DNA from: a virus
Virus record (IMG/VR): IMGVR_UViG_3300048672_001203
Span: 1-38,759 of that record
DNA: 38,759 nucleotides
Strand: one strand, 5' to 3'
The notes under the pieces are model-generated. The model was not told where the DNA came from. It searched no databases and saw only the letters and a list, made by a program, of their open reading frames with translations. A program made the translations under genes and the position numbers. Positions 23,834 to 31,683 of this stretch are shown here, piece after piece. The first letter of the stretch is position 1; each line of letters begins with the position of its first letter.

Positions 23834-24565
23834 TTATACAAATGATTTTAAAGCGTTCAAAAATTTATTTTGGTCAAACGTCTTATTATTCGGGTTTGAG
23901 TCTTCAGAAGTGATATTTTTCGGCTTCTGATTTTCGCCAAACTGGTTCTTCAAAAACGATTTAAGTTGATTTACTTCTAATTCAAGAAAAGCATAGGTTT
24001 CATCCATCATTTGCCCGCTTCTCAGTGATTTATGGAGCTTTTCTAATCTATCAAAAATTTCATCAATTTTCATTTCTCCCTTCATTCCTAGGAATGGAGT
24101 ATTGGGGTTTGCGCCCCACAATACAGAAGAAAATTCGTACAATTTTACTTCAGATATTTCATAAAAACCGTCTTTTGAGGTGGTAGAATTAACCCAACGC
24201 CCCTGAATTGTTGAAAATCCAATCGAGTGTTGATTAATAACCTCCTCTTTGTACAAAGCAAGAATATCATCACCTAATCGAGTTGGTGCAATCTTAGCCT
24301 CAAAGTACAAGCCCACGCTATCCTCTTTCAATGTTGTTGGTTTCCCTAAAATATTTGCGGAGGAATGATTATGAAGAAAAAAGATTTCGTTTTTTCCAGA
24401 CGGTCCACGCTCCGTAATAGTCTTAGCGAAAGCTCCCGGCAAAATCATGTCATTATCCAGATCCACATTATTGAAAGCGGAGGCATAGCCCGACACAATT
24501 CTACTTTCAGAATCGACCGACTTAATTTTTATGCCAGTGTGGCCATATCGAAAATCTTTGTTCAT
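23834..24565 (-). CDS. HK97-type prohead protease
   Basis: 243 aa from ATG 24565. It cleaves the capsid delta domain during maturation. Signatures of peptidase family U35/S78: GYASAFNNVDLDNDMILPGA, the catalytic His in FFLHNHSS (about residue 65) and Ser in NQHSIGFS (about residue 113), and LYEFSSVLWGANPNTPF. A Glu/Asn-rich C-terminal tail follows. It starts 17 bases after a promoter on the edge of the cargo island. Confidence 0.93.
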   Translation of the reverse strand: MNKDFRYGHTGIKIKSVDSESRIVSGYASAFNNVDLDNDMILPGAFAKTITERGPSGKNEIFFLHNHSSANILGKPTTLKEDSVGLYFEAKIAPTRLGDDILALYKEEVINQHSIGFSTIQGRWVNSTTSKDGFYEISEVKLYEFSSVLWGANPNTPFLGMKGEMKIDEIFDRLEKLHKSLRSGQMMDETYAFLELEVNQLKSFLKNQFGENQKPKNITSEDSNPNNKTFDQNKFLNALKSFV

Positions 24566-24581
24566 ACCCAATTATTTTACT

Positions 24582-24612
24582 CAAAAATGTTACTAATTTT
24601 TGATTTTTCAAA
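24582..24612 (-). promoter_or_regulatory. Leftward promoter for protease and capsid
   Basis: Minus-strand TTTG (24609-24612), exactly 19 bases, CATTTTTG (24582-24589), 11 of 12 consensus positions. The late genes downstream of the cargo island thus have their own promoter. The TGACAAATGTCA-type dyad at 24621-24632 lies between it and the opposing promoter. Confidence 0.7.
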
Positions 24613-24620
24613 CAATTAAC

Positions 24621-24701
24621 AGACAAATGTCAGGAAATTGCAAAAATGTTTAATTTTGTTTATTCTTTATTTTGATAATAATAAAATAGTTAGTAGTTTT
24701 G
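24621..24701 (+). promoter_or_regulatory. Promoter module copy 1 (dyad plus TTTG-N19-TAGTTTTG)
   Basis: AGACAAATGTCA dyad at 24621-24632, then an AT-rich linker, TTTG at 24671-24674, exactly 19 bases, and TAGTTTTG at 24694-24701, a perfect Bacteroidetes promoter. The dyad centre is 44.5 bp upstream of the -33 box, the same as in the copies at 28092 and 32711. It drives the first cargo island. Confidence 0.75.
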
Positions 24702-24734
24702 TAGGGTAATAGTTGAACGATAAACAAGATAATC

Positions 24735-24959
24735 ATGGAATCTATAATCTTAAAAATCAAAGAGCAAATAGGTGTATAGCTGACGCCATGCGATTATTTT
24801 ACAGGCGTCAAAACTTTAAAAAGCAAAAAGTATTTTAATGCACTTTTGAAAGAAAGATGCAGTGAATCAAAAGATTTTAAAAAGCTACTGTTTTATCAGG
24901 ATAAACTAGGCATTAAAGTTGAACCATGCGGCCTAAATAGAGTGTCAATTTTCTTTTAA
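24735..24959 (+). pseudogene. 74-codon frame interrupted by an in-frame amber at codon 15
   Basis: Starts ATG 24735 just after the promoter: MESIILKIKEQIGV, then TAG at 24777-24779, then the same frame stays open for 59 codons (LTPCDYFTGVKTLKSKKYFN to LNRVSIFF) to TAA 24957. The post-stop part has a normal protein-like composition. A 7-bp hairpin, TGACGCC with GGCGTCA (24781-24787 with 24804-24810), begins 2 bases after the amber. It could be a decayed small gene, or a leader peptide or read-through site. I cannot tell which. Bases 24960-25001 hold nothing else I can support. Confidence 0.4.
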
Positions 24960-25001
24960 CCCAAACGGCACGCCACCGCCCAGCGTGGCACAACCTCAAA
25001 A

Positions 25002-25418
25002 ATGCAAAAGCAACTATTCGAAAACAAGTCTCAGGAGGAAAGAGAAAGGCTCCTCCGAGACAATGCCCACAAAGTAGAAAAGCACGTTTATTTTAGGAAA
25101 TTCTCCTCAGAGGAAAAGGACGATTTGAAAGACGAGCTTTCAGAAAAATCCATCATCATAAATGACATTGAGGAGGAGGCAAAAGAAGTTGCCGCCGAGT
25201 TCAAGGAAAGGAAAAAGCCCCTAGTTAAGAGGCGAGGCAAAATCCTTTCAGACCTCAAAAAGGGTGGTGAGCACGTCTCAGAAGACTGCTACGAAATCCA
25301 CGACGAGGAGGAGAAGCAGGTGGGTATTTATAACCGACTTGGTGAGCTAATCTCCCAGCGACCAATGCGCCCAGATGAGCGACAACAGGCAATTCCATTC
25401 ATCCTCAAAAGTTCATAA
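25002..25418 (+). CDS. Hypothetical charged coiled-coil protein (138 aa)
   Basis: Very high in Glu, Lys and Asp with coiled-coil stretches (FSSEEKDDLKDELSEKSIII; NDIEEEAKEVAAEFKERKKP) and a C-terminal ELISQRPMRPDERQQAIP. From memory, proteins of this layout, with a final RPLTPEE-like phrase, recur in Bacteroidetes phages and plasmids beside the type of gene at 25509. No function known to me. It belongs to the first rightward cargo island. Confidence 0.7.
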   Translation: MQKQLFENKSQEERERLLRDNAHKVEKHVYFRKFSSEEKDDLKDELSEKSIIINDIEEEAKEVAAEFKERKKPLVKRRGKILSDLKKGGEHVSEDCYEIHDEEEKQVGIYNRLGELISQRPMRPDERQQAIPFILKSS

Positions 25419-25476
25419 CTGTTTTTTCACTCGTACTTAACTACGAGTGAAAAAACTTTCCGCAAAAGTTCATAAT
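25406..25476. repeat. 14-bp perfect hairpin flanked by 13-bp direct repeats
   Basis: CAAAAGTTCATAA occurs at about 25406-25418, including the stop codon of the 138-aa gene, and again at about 25464-25476. Between them lies a perfect inverted repeat, TTTTTTCACTCGTA / TACGAGTGAAAAAA (25422-25435 with 25442-25455). The U tract is on the 5' arm, not after the stem, so this is not a standard terminator. Confidence 0.7.
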
Positions 25477-25508
25477 CAATTTTCAAACCTTTTAAAAATT
25501 CAAAAAAA

Positions 25509-26222
25509 ATGGAAGAATTAAAGTTAAATGTCACTACTACACAAAACGAAATTATTGTCCGTAAAGGTCAAGCGGAGGAAATCAAGCCTCCTCTTAAATT
25601 TGAGCACAAAGGAAATATCGACTCCGTTGCAAACTTCCTACACCAACGTGTTGCACTAAACCTCATTGACCAAGGCCAGTGCACGATTTTCGCCAATAAA
25701 GAGAAAAAGGAGATTCGCTTGCTGATTAACGAAACTAACCATTACTCAAATCAAGTTTCTGGCTCATTGCAACTCAGCGAAAAATTCAACGAATTTGCCA
25801 TCAACACGGAATATCATTTTATCCCCGAGAAGTTGGGGCAATTGATCAAAATGAACCGAAGCCGTTTTGCCAACATTGACACGGCAATGCAACTGGGCTC
25901 ACAATTGAAGGATTTCAAAGTAAAGGCTGAAACGGAGGTTTCACGAAATGACAACAACAGAGGGAGTGTGCAAAATGTAATCTCGAAAGTTATTACGGAT
26001 ATGAATATTCCTGAAAACTTCAAGATTAAGTTGCCCATTTTCAAGGGCCAAGACCCAGTTGAATTTGAGGTTGAGATTTATGTTCGTTCTAGCGATATGA
26101 ACATCCAACTTATCTCCTACGAGGCGGAGGACATCATTGCCAAAGAAGTTGACAGGCTTTTCGATGTTGAGATTAAGCGTATTCAGGAAATTGCGCCTAA
26201 AATAGTAATTATTAATCAGTAG
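25509..26222 (+). CDS. Conserved-type Bacteroidetes phage protein (237 aa)
   Basis: MEELKLNVTTTQNEIIVRKG, then FEHKGNIDSVANFLHQRVAL, INETNHYSNQVSGSLQLSEK, LIKMNRSRFANIDTAMQLGS and LPIFKGQDPVEFEVEIYVRS. From memory, proteins with this order of motifs, especially G-L-x-MNRS-x-F and PIFKGQxPVEFEVE, are common in Bacteroidetes phages; the layout recalls DUF2303. Biochemical role unknown. It starts 33 bases after the hairpin/direct-repeat element and ends at a GGAGG-type terminator. Confidence 0.75.
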   Translation: MEELKLNVTTTQNEIIVRKGQAEEIKPPLKFEHKGNIDSVANFLHQRVALNLIDQGQCTIFANKEKKEIRLLINETNHYSNQVSGSLQLSEKFNEFAINTEYHFIPEKLGQLIKMNRSRFANIDTAMQLGSQLKDFKVKAETEVSRNDNNRGSVQNVISKVITDMNIPENFKIKLPIFKGQDPVEFEVEIYVRSSDMNIQLISYEAEDIIAKEVDRLFDVEIKRIQEIAPKIVIINQ

Positions 26223-26229
26223 TTCAACT

Positions 26230-26255
26230 AGCCTCCTCCTCTGGGCGGAGGCTTT
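26230..26255 (+). terminator. Terminator after the 237-aa gene
   Basis: AGCCTCC (26230-26236) pairs with GGAGGCT (26247-26253) around a 10-base loop, followed by an AT-rich run. Another hairpin built from the recurrent GAGG/CCTC motif. Confidence 0.6.
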
Positions 26256-26271
26256 AAAATTTTAAAATATC

Positions 26272-26814
26272 ATGAAACAAAGTATTGATAGCGCAATTGA
26301 AGTATTGCAAGCAACTAAAGAAGGAAAAGAAATACAGATTTTCGACACACATAAACAGGAATGGAAAGAATTGATTGTCCCTGACTTCAATTTTGATTTG
26401 TATGAATATCGGATAAAACCAGTTAGTGAGTATACCCCTTGGGATTTTAATTCTATACTTATTGGCCTAGTTGTAACTGACAAGGTAAGCGGGCAAAAGT
26501 TCATGATTATCGGTCAATCTGAATCTAGCGTTTTGATTGGTTCAACTTGGGTAGATTATTGGTTATTGCTTGAGCAATTCCATAAGGCTGGAGAGCCTTG
26601 CGGGAAACTAAAATCACACATAGGAGATCAAATAGAGCAAGAGCTTTTTGAAGAAGCGGAGCAGTGGGAGAAAAGGGCTTTTGAGAAAATAAAATCTTTC
26701 TTTAAAACCTGCCTACTAACAATGGCAATTATGTACATCTTGTGGCATGGCGTAGCCATCAAGATAGGTCATTTTGAGTTTTATACAATTGGTTTTAAGT
26801 TTACTTTTAAATAG
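26272..26814 (+). CDS. Hypothetical protein with YEYRIKP-type domain and a C-terminal membrane helix
   Basis: 180 aa. Residues 1-55 (AIEVLQATKEGKEIQIFDTH to FDLYEYRIKPV) match a small domain common in phage hypothetical proteins (AxxxLqAixdGKxIq... YEYRIKP). A middle domain contains LVVTDKVSGQKFMIIGQSES and a helical stretch. Near the C-terminus a hydrophobic segment, TCLLTMAIMYILWHGVAI (about residues 147-164), suggests membrane attachment. The combination is unusual. Second transcription unit in the island, after a terminator. Confidence 0.65.
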   Translation: MKQSIDSAIEVLQATKEGKEIQIFDTHKQEWKELIVPDFNFDLYEYRIKPVSEYTPWDFNSILIGLVVTDKVSGQKFMIIGQSESSVLIGSTWVDYWLLLEQFHKAGEPCGKLKSHIGDQIEQELFEEAEQWEKRAFEKIKSFFKTCLLTMAIMYILWHGVAIKIGHFEFYTIGFKFTFK

Positions 26815-26821
26815 AAACACA

Positions 26822-27268
26822 ATGCAACAACATCCGTTCAAAGTTGGAGATACTGTTTACCAGTATAATCCGTACAAGAAAATTCGTGAAAAATTGGAAG
26901 TTATTTCAATTGATGACAATGCAGGAGAAAATTTCTCAAAAATTTTAATCAGCAATGAAGAAGGGATACAATGGTCTACTAACCCAGAATTGCTATCTTT
27001 TAAACCTTATGATTTTGAAAAAGGTGGTCATACTTGGTCAAGGAGTGAAATTCTAAAGCAGAGGCTTCTTGAGCTAAGAAGGCAGTATTCAGATAAAGAA
27101 TGGAGAGAAGCTATTTTTGATATTCCTAACAAGCAAGAATTTACACAAATCGCTGAACAAATGTTGAAAGATTTAGATGAACTTACATCTATTCAAGTCG
27201 GAACCATAACACCCAAACAACTAATCAAAAGGTCAGAAGATTTAAGAGATGCGTTAGGGCATCATTAA
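26822..27268 (+). CDS. Hypothetical protein (148 aa), SH3-like N-terminus
   Basis: Start at ATG 26822 (MQQHPFKVGDTVYQYNPYKK), 7 bases after the preceding stop; a longer start would overlap the previous gene. The N-terminal FKVGDTVYQYNP resembles small SH3-like barrel openings. The C-terminal half is helical (SRSEILKQRLLELRRQYSDK; FTQIAEQMLKDLDELT). It ends the first island at a bidirectional terminator. Not recognised. Confidence 0.6.
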   Translation: MQQHPFKVGDTVYQYNPYKKIREKLEVISIDDNAGENFSKILISNEEGIQWSTNPELLSFKPYDFEKGGHTWSRSEILKQRLLELRRQYSDKEWREAIFDIPNKQEFTQIAEQMLKDLDELTSIQVGTITPKQLIKRSEDLRDALGHH

Positions 27269-27270
27269 CC

Positions 27271-27295
27271 AAAAAGGAGCTTCACGCTCCTTTTT
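27271..27295. terminator. Bidirectional terminator between cargo island and MuF gene
   Basis: AAAAAGGAGC / GCTCCTTTTT (27271-27280 with 27286-27295), loop of 5. A T run follows in either orientation. It separates the convergent rightward island and the leftward MuF gene. Confidence 0.9.
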
Positions 27296-28060
27296 CTATT
27301 TCACCCTATAATACTGCGTACAACGGCAATTGCAAACATTACTCGCGCCTCCTCTAGGGTCACCAGGATACTCCATCTTCATGTCATTAACCGTGTAGGC
27401 CTCCTTAATTCCAACCGTTTGCCCGTTCGCCGTAACGTGCCAGTCTCGTGTCCTACCGTCGCCAGTCGCAAGCCAAACTTTCACCAAATTGGCACCTGAG
27501 TTAATAGCTGCTTGATAACTAGCATAATTTGCAATTGTTGTTGTTTCGGTTCTAGCAATGAGGAGGCTTCGGGTTTTATTGAATTGAGATACTTTCTCTC
27601 TTATTGCACGAGCTTGCAAAGCTGATCCTAAGCCAAGGGGCATGACCTCCTCAATGGCGTTTCTTACTAATTGCTTAGTATAATCATTCACCCTTGTAAT
27701 TTTCACCGCCGTATCTGGGTTTTGAGCAAATACAGTAATAAGCCTCTCCCACATGAGCGAGAAGAAATCAATATCGATTGATTGGGCTTTTCTTTTTACC
27801 TGATCATAAATGAACTTATCAACAAATGTCGCCTCTTTTTTGCCAACTTGAAGGTATATACCTTTTACTGTCGCAAATAACTCATTGGATTGAAAATCAG
27901 CATCTACATAATTTCTAGCTGTTTCTAAGCCGTATTGCTGAATCCTTTTTACAAATTTTTGAAGCTGGTAGTCGAGGAGGCTTTTTATTTTTCTTGCCGC
28001 GTAAGCTTCGTATTTATCTTTCCTCCGCTGATATGCTATATTATACTTCTCTTCATTCAT
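27296..28060 (-). CDS. MuF-like minor head protein
   Basis: 254 aa. The C-terminal MuF/SPP1 gp7 domain is clear: LLIARTETTTIANYASYQAA (about residues 166-185), LATGDGRTRDWHVTANGQTV and YPGDPRGGASNVCNCRC near the end. The N-terminal half is helical and basic. Such proteins sit in the capsid or on the portal and may enter the host with the DNA. It usually follows the portal directly; here a rightward island is inserted between them. Confidence 0.88.
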   Translation of the reverse strand: MNEEKYNIAYQRRKDKYEAYAARKIKSLLDYQLQKFVKRIQQYGLETARNYVDADFQSNELFATVKGIYLQVGKKEATFVDKFIYDQVKRKAQSIDIDFFSLMWERLITVFAQNPDTAVKITRVNDYTKQLVRNAIEEVMPLGLGSALQARAIREKVSQFNKTRSLLIARTETTTIANYASYQAAINSGANLVKVWLATGDGRTRDWHVTANGQTVGIKEAYTVNDMKMEYPGDPRGGASNVCNCRCTQYYRVK

Positions 28061-28091
28061 GTCTTTTTATTTGAAAATTACCAGATTTTAC

Positions 28092-28172
28092 CGACAAATG
28101 TCATGAAAAACGCAAAATGTTTAATTTTGTTTATTTCTTATTTTGATATTAATAAAATAGCGTGTAATTTTA
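28092..28172 (+). promoter_or_regulatory. Promoter module copy 2
   Basis: CGACAAATGTCA dyad (28092-28103), linker nearly identical to copies 1 and 3, TTTG at 28142-28145, 19 bases, TAATTTTA at 28165-28172. The leader up to the ATG at 28208 (AACAAGGACAATTAAACAAA) is also shared with copy 3. Confidence 0.7.
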
Positions 28173-28207
28173 TATCATCAAACAAGGACAATTAAACAAA
28201 CAAGAAT

Positions 28208-28507
28208 ATGGCAACTGCAACACAAAATCAAGCATCATCTCAAGAATCACGTGATTTAGAAAAATTATTTGAGTCATTAGGGCGAAAATATGATAGAGTT
28301 TCAAATTGGGGTGGATATGTAAACACCACAACCAATAAAGTTTTTGAAATCTATCTAATAGATGGGATTCAGTATCTAGTATGTAACTCAGACCAAGGAT
28401 ATTTCAATGGAATCATTGAAATTGAAACTGGTGAATTTTACACTGAGGAGGTGTTGGTATTTTTCGATGGAGAAGAATTTCCAATTGAGAAATCAGTTAA
28501 GTATTAA
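28208..28507 (+). CDS. Hypothetical protein (99 aa) with MATAT leader
   Basis: MATATQNQASSQESRDLEKL, then an acidic beta-rich body (WGGYVNTTTNKVFEIYLIDG; ETGEFYTEEVLVFFDGEEF). It shares promoter, leader and first five residues with the unrelated-looking 106-aa protein at 32354-32674, as if an expression cassette had been copied to different cargo. First gene of the second island. Function unknown. Confidence 0.65.
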   Translation: MATATQNQASSQESRDLEKLFESLGRKYDRVSNWGGYVNTTTNKVFEIYLIDGIQYLVCNSDQGYFNGIIEIETGEFYTEEVLVFFDGEEFPIEKSVKY

Positions 28508-28616
28508 TTTTCCAAAAGGAGCATCCCGAAAATCCTTAAAAGAAGTAGGCAAGTATTCAAGTGGAGACTATCATTGGTTTACATTAGAGCAATTGGTAAT
28601 TTGTAGTTATACTTAA
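28467..28616 (+). CDS. Possible small protein (49 aa) overlapping the previous gene
   Basis: ATG 28467 (MEKNFQLRNQLSINFPKGAS) overlaps the previous gene by 41 bases in another frame. The part beyond the overlap, SLKEVGKYSSGDYHWFTLEQ, has a plausible globular composition, and the intergenic space would otherwise be unexplained. The true start could be a later TTG. Tentative. Confidence 0.4.
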   Translation: MEKNFQLRNQLSINFPKGASRKSLKEVGKYSSGDYHWFTLEQLVICSYT

Positions 28617-28627
28617 AATTCACAACC

Positions 28628-28852
28628 ATGAAATCAATAGTAACAATAGAGATAAAAATACATGATACCGTATCAATAGGAGAGGCCTATGTAGAAGCTA
28701 TAAGATTAGCAACGATTTTAGATGTCTGTATTGAGTTTAATTTCAATAATGTAAAATGCCTAGCTTTTAAAAATGGTGATGTAAAAAGAGGGGTTGATTC
28801 TTATTGGAGAGAACTTTCTTGTAAAAATGACATTAAAGTGTCATCATGTTAA
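28628..28852 (+). CDS. Hypothetical protein (74 aa)
   Basis: MKSIVTIEIKIHDTVSIGEA, then EAIRLATILDVCIEFNFNNV, suggests a small ferredoxin-like alpha/beta fold. Three Cys are present. It starts 11 bases after the previous small frame and is followed at once by a terminator. Last gene of the second island. Not recognised. Confidence 0.6.
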   Translation: MKSIVTIEIKIHDTVSIGEAYVEAIRLATILDVCIEFNFNNVKCLAFKNGDVKRGVDSYWRELSCKNDIKVSSC

Positions 28853-28857
28853 ACAAA

Positions 28858-28880
28858 AAAGGGAGCCCAAAGCTCCCTTT
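28858..28880. terminator. Bidirectional terminator between island 2 and portal
   Basis: AAAGGGAGC / GCTCCCTTT (28858-28866 with 28872-28880), loop of 5, with T runs on both strands. It would stop the leftward terminase-portal transcript, so MuF probably needs a separate promoter or antitermination. Confidence 0.9.
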
Positions 28881-28882
28881 TC

Positions 28883-30277
28883 CTATTGATAGCTCCCATC
28901 ATTAGGAGCACTAACCCCTAAATCCACACTCAAATCAGCAACCTTGACAAGATTTGGACTAATATAAGCCTCGTTAAAAGATGGGTCATCTATCGGCTCG
29001 TAGTCCATCATTGCTCGAAACTCATTTTGCGTAATAATTCCTTTCCCGTGGAGGCTTGCGATAATATCCGCCGTTTGCTTCATGCTGTCCTTCAGCTCTG
29101 CATAGTACTCAGTATCATATCTTACTTCGTAATCCTCCGCTTTCAATCCTGCCTTTTGACAAACAAATCTTTTGATTGCGTCTAGTATTGCAACTTGCAA
29201 CGGCAATACACAATCTGTAATCATTTGCTTGACCGCCGTCGAGTAATTGTTGTAACTCGAATTATCAGTTGAGAGGAGGATAAAAGGAAACCCAAACAAA
29301 CGACAAATCTCCTCGGTGGTCATCTTAGAGATTTTAGCAAGGTCCATTTCTACGGGTGTCTGTACTAACCTGGTGTATGAAACCTTGTGGTTAAACCACG
29401 ATATCCTATTTCTTGCACCTTTACCGTATAACTTATTATTAACCTTATCTACATACTCCTGTTCTTTTTCTGCATTCATATCTTCATCACTGAAGCCTCC
29501 TCCATCTTGTTCCAGCGACAAAATACCAACCGCACCCCTAGTCTCTTGAAGCTCCACGGTTGCAGCTCTATTTGAGTTTGATGCCTGCAAGCTATCCTTT
29601 CCAATCACTAAGGGGCTTAAGCCTCGATTAATTGAGCCAAATAATTCTTGCGAAGGATTGAAGGTAGATAGAGTAAAAAACTCATCTTTCGACAAAACTT
29701 GACCCGTTGGCAATAGCGTATAAGAGTCAACCTCTCTAAAATTAGTATAGTTGATTTGGAATTGATAAGGACTAATAACATGCAAAGAAGTTGAAATACC
29801 CTTAGAGTCCAGCACTGGCAAAAATCCAACATCTCCAGCCAAAGTGTACCAACGGACCACGGTATCCATAAACTGTTTTTGTGTCTGGTAGGCATTTGGA
29901 CGATTGAAAATAAATCGTATTGGGTCAAGTGGACTATCAACAAGCTCTAATGATGATTTAATTGCTAATCTATTGTGCCTAATTTCCTCCTCATTTCTTC
30001 TGTTCTTAGTTCTAAAATAAGCCTTTGCCTTTTGCTTATCTTTCACCTTATACACCTCAATAGGTGGTTCAGTAGCACGCTTTGCAATTTTGTCGATAAT
30101 TGCAAAAACATCACCATTACCCTTGTATCCTTTCTCTATCACCGTGGACATATCCTCGGTATAATATGAAAAAGAACGACCAATATTGGTAGTTTGAAAA
30201 CCTGTTGGCCGTGTTAGGGATTTTGCAGCAATAGCGGTACCCCAAAAAAAGTTCTTAATTCTATCTAGTAGATTCAT
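28883..30277 (-). CDS. Portal protein, HK97 family
   Basis: 464 aa. It forms the dodecameric DNA gate at one capsid vertex. Typical segments: YKGNGDVFAIIDKIAKRATE, FIFNRPNAYQTQKQFMDTVV, HVISPYQFQINYTNFREVDS, SRGAVGIL-type region (ETRGAVGILSLEQDGGGFSD), SKMTTEEICRLFGFPFILLS and GIITQNEFRAMMDYEPIDD. It follows the large terminase without a gap. Confidence 0.92.
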   Translation of the reverse strand: MNLLDRIKNFFWGTAIAAKSLTRPTGFQTTNIGRSFSYYTEDMSTVIEKGYKGNGDVFAIIDKIAKRATEPPIEVYKVKDKQKAKAYFRTKNRRNEEEIRHNRLAIKSSLELVDSPLDPIRFIFNRPNAYQTQKQFMDTVVRWYTLAGDVGFLPVLDSKGISTSLHVISPYQFQINYTNFREVDSYTLLPTGQVLSKDEFFTLSTFNPSQELFGSINRGLSPLVIGKDSLQASNSNRAATVELQETRGAVGILSLEQDGGGFSDEDMNAEKEQEYVDKVNNKLYGKGARNRISWFNHKVSYTRLVQTPVEMDLAKISKMTTEEICRLFGFPFILLSTDNSSYNNYSTAVKQMITDCVLPLQVAILDAIKRFVCQKAGLKAEDYEVRYDTEYYAELKDSMKQTADIIASLHGKGIITQNEFRAMMDYEPIDDPSFNEAYISPNLVKVADLSVDLGVSAPNDGSYQ

Positions 30278-31683
30278 TACCCAGTTATTAGTTTTCTTGG
30301 TTTCGAATACTTAGTATATATCGCATATCTGATGGCATCCAAGGTGTGATTATAGTTATCGATTGGAATATTTGTTTTCTTACCGCCCACTACAATCCAT
30401 TCGTACTTTGACACCTCTCTCTTAATATTAATTGAACGAGAAGTATAGTAACATTCATATTCTTGCAGTTTCAATATTCCAGTTCTTACACTATCCGCCC
30501 CCTTGACGGCATCTATAACTTTGATTCCTAGATTTCTAAGCTCCTGACAAGATTTTGGCTCGGCTGAATCAAAGTAAAACTCTCCAGTACGTCCAGTATA
30601 ATCTTTCAGCTTACTTGCAATCATAGGATTGGTTAATCCTGCCTCGTATATAATTTCATCAAATATAAGCTTTTTCCCTATTTTGGCAATACGAACTACC
30701 GCCGTAGGATCGTTTGAATAACCAAAGTCACCTCCAGAAAATATTATTTCGGCATCCTCTGGGAATGTGTCGATTTCTGCCCAATCGTAAATTAAACTCT
30801 CCTTGTTCGGTTTTGGGTCCTGTTGGTATAGCGAGTTGAAGGTAATTAGATTCTTTCTTTTAACCTCTAATATTCTTGCGAGCGAGTGTTTTTCCTCCCA
30901 TAATACCTCACCTTCTTTTCTTGGGTCGTATTGGTTTTCATCTTTTTCCTTAATAGCTGGAAACTTGATAACCACCCAACCATTAGGATTTGATTCACTA
31001 TATATTCCGTCATCTTTGAGGAGGCGCCCTGCAAGGTCGTCCTCATCCCAGCGAGTTTGTATTAGGATTCTTGCTGAATTATTATGTGCCCTTGTTGAAA
31101 ATACATCAGTATACCAAGAATATACCTTTTCACGAACAGTGAGACTTTTAGCCTCCTCCCTATCCTTGAAAGGGTCATCTATAATACCTAAGTCAAGCGA
31201 AAGAGAAGTTAATGAACCTCCTACGCCAACCGATACACAATATCCACCCTTTTTTGTCTCAAAATATCCGTTTGTTTTTTTGAGATCGTCTTTTCCATCG
31301 GATAGTAAGGCTTCAGGGAAAACATTCTTGTAATACTTGTCATCAATTCTCCTCTGTACCGCCTTTCCTAACTTTTCAGCAATTGAAGCGGAGTAAGAAA
31401 CAATACCAACCCTCAAGTTAGGCTTTTTGCCTAATGCAAAAGCTGGAAAATTCCTAGTGGCTAATTCAGATTTTCCATGCTGAGGAGGCACGAAAATCAT
31501 TAGCTTTTTAATTTTCCCATCGAGTACTAATTGGCATTTTTCAGCAATTACACGGTGAAACCACTTCATCGTGTAACCCTCATTGATATAATTTACGAAA
31601 TCTGGAAAGTGTCGCCTAGATAGCTCACGCTTTGCCTGTTCAATCCTCGCCCCCTCCGCTAGCGATTTTGCGTAACTCGTCAT
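30277..31683 (-). CDS. terL: Terminase large subunit
   Basis: 468 aa. ATPase and nuclease that packages DNA. Walker A is IFVPPQHGKSELATRNFPAF (about residues 62-81). Walker B-like LDLGIIDDPFKDREEA follows near residue 165. The C-terminal RNase H-like nuclease shows FSGGDFGYSNDPTAVVRI, FYFDSAEPKSCQELRNLGIK and YNHTLDAIRYAIYTKY. It overlaps the small subunit gene by 44 bases. Confidence 0.95.
   Translation of the reverse strand: MTSYAKSLAEGARIEQAKRELSRRHFPDFVNYINEGYTMKWFHRVIAEKCQLVLDGKIKKLMIFVPPQHGKSELATRNFPAFALGKKPNLRVGIVSYSASIAEKLGKAVQRRIDDKYYKNVFPEALLSDGKDDLKKTNGYFETKKGGYCVSVGVGGSLTSLSLDLGIIDDPFKDREEAKSLTVREKVYSWYTDVFSTRAHNNSARILIQTRWDEDDLAGRLLKDDGIYSESNPNGWVVIKFPAIKEKDENQYDPRKEGEVLWEEKHSLARILEVKRKNLITFNSLYQQDPKPNKESLIYDWAEIDTFPEDAEIIFSGGDFGYSNDPTAVVRIAKIGKKLIFDEIIYEAGLTNPMIASKLKDYTGRTGEFYFDSAEPKSCQELRNLGIKVIDAVKGADSVRTGILKLQEYECYYTSRSINIKREVSKYEWIVVGGKKTNIPIDNYNHTLDAIRYAIYTKYSKPRKLITG

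Noticed and set aside
25002-25418. Assigning the 138-aa coiled-coil protein as a Gam-like or scaffold protein
   Set aside because: Charged coiled-coil composition alone does not support a function, and it is in a rightward cargo island, not the late operon.
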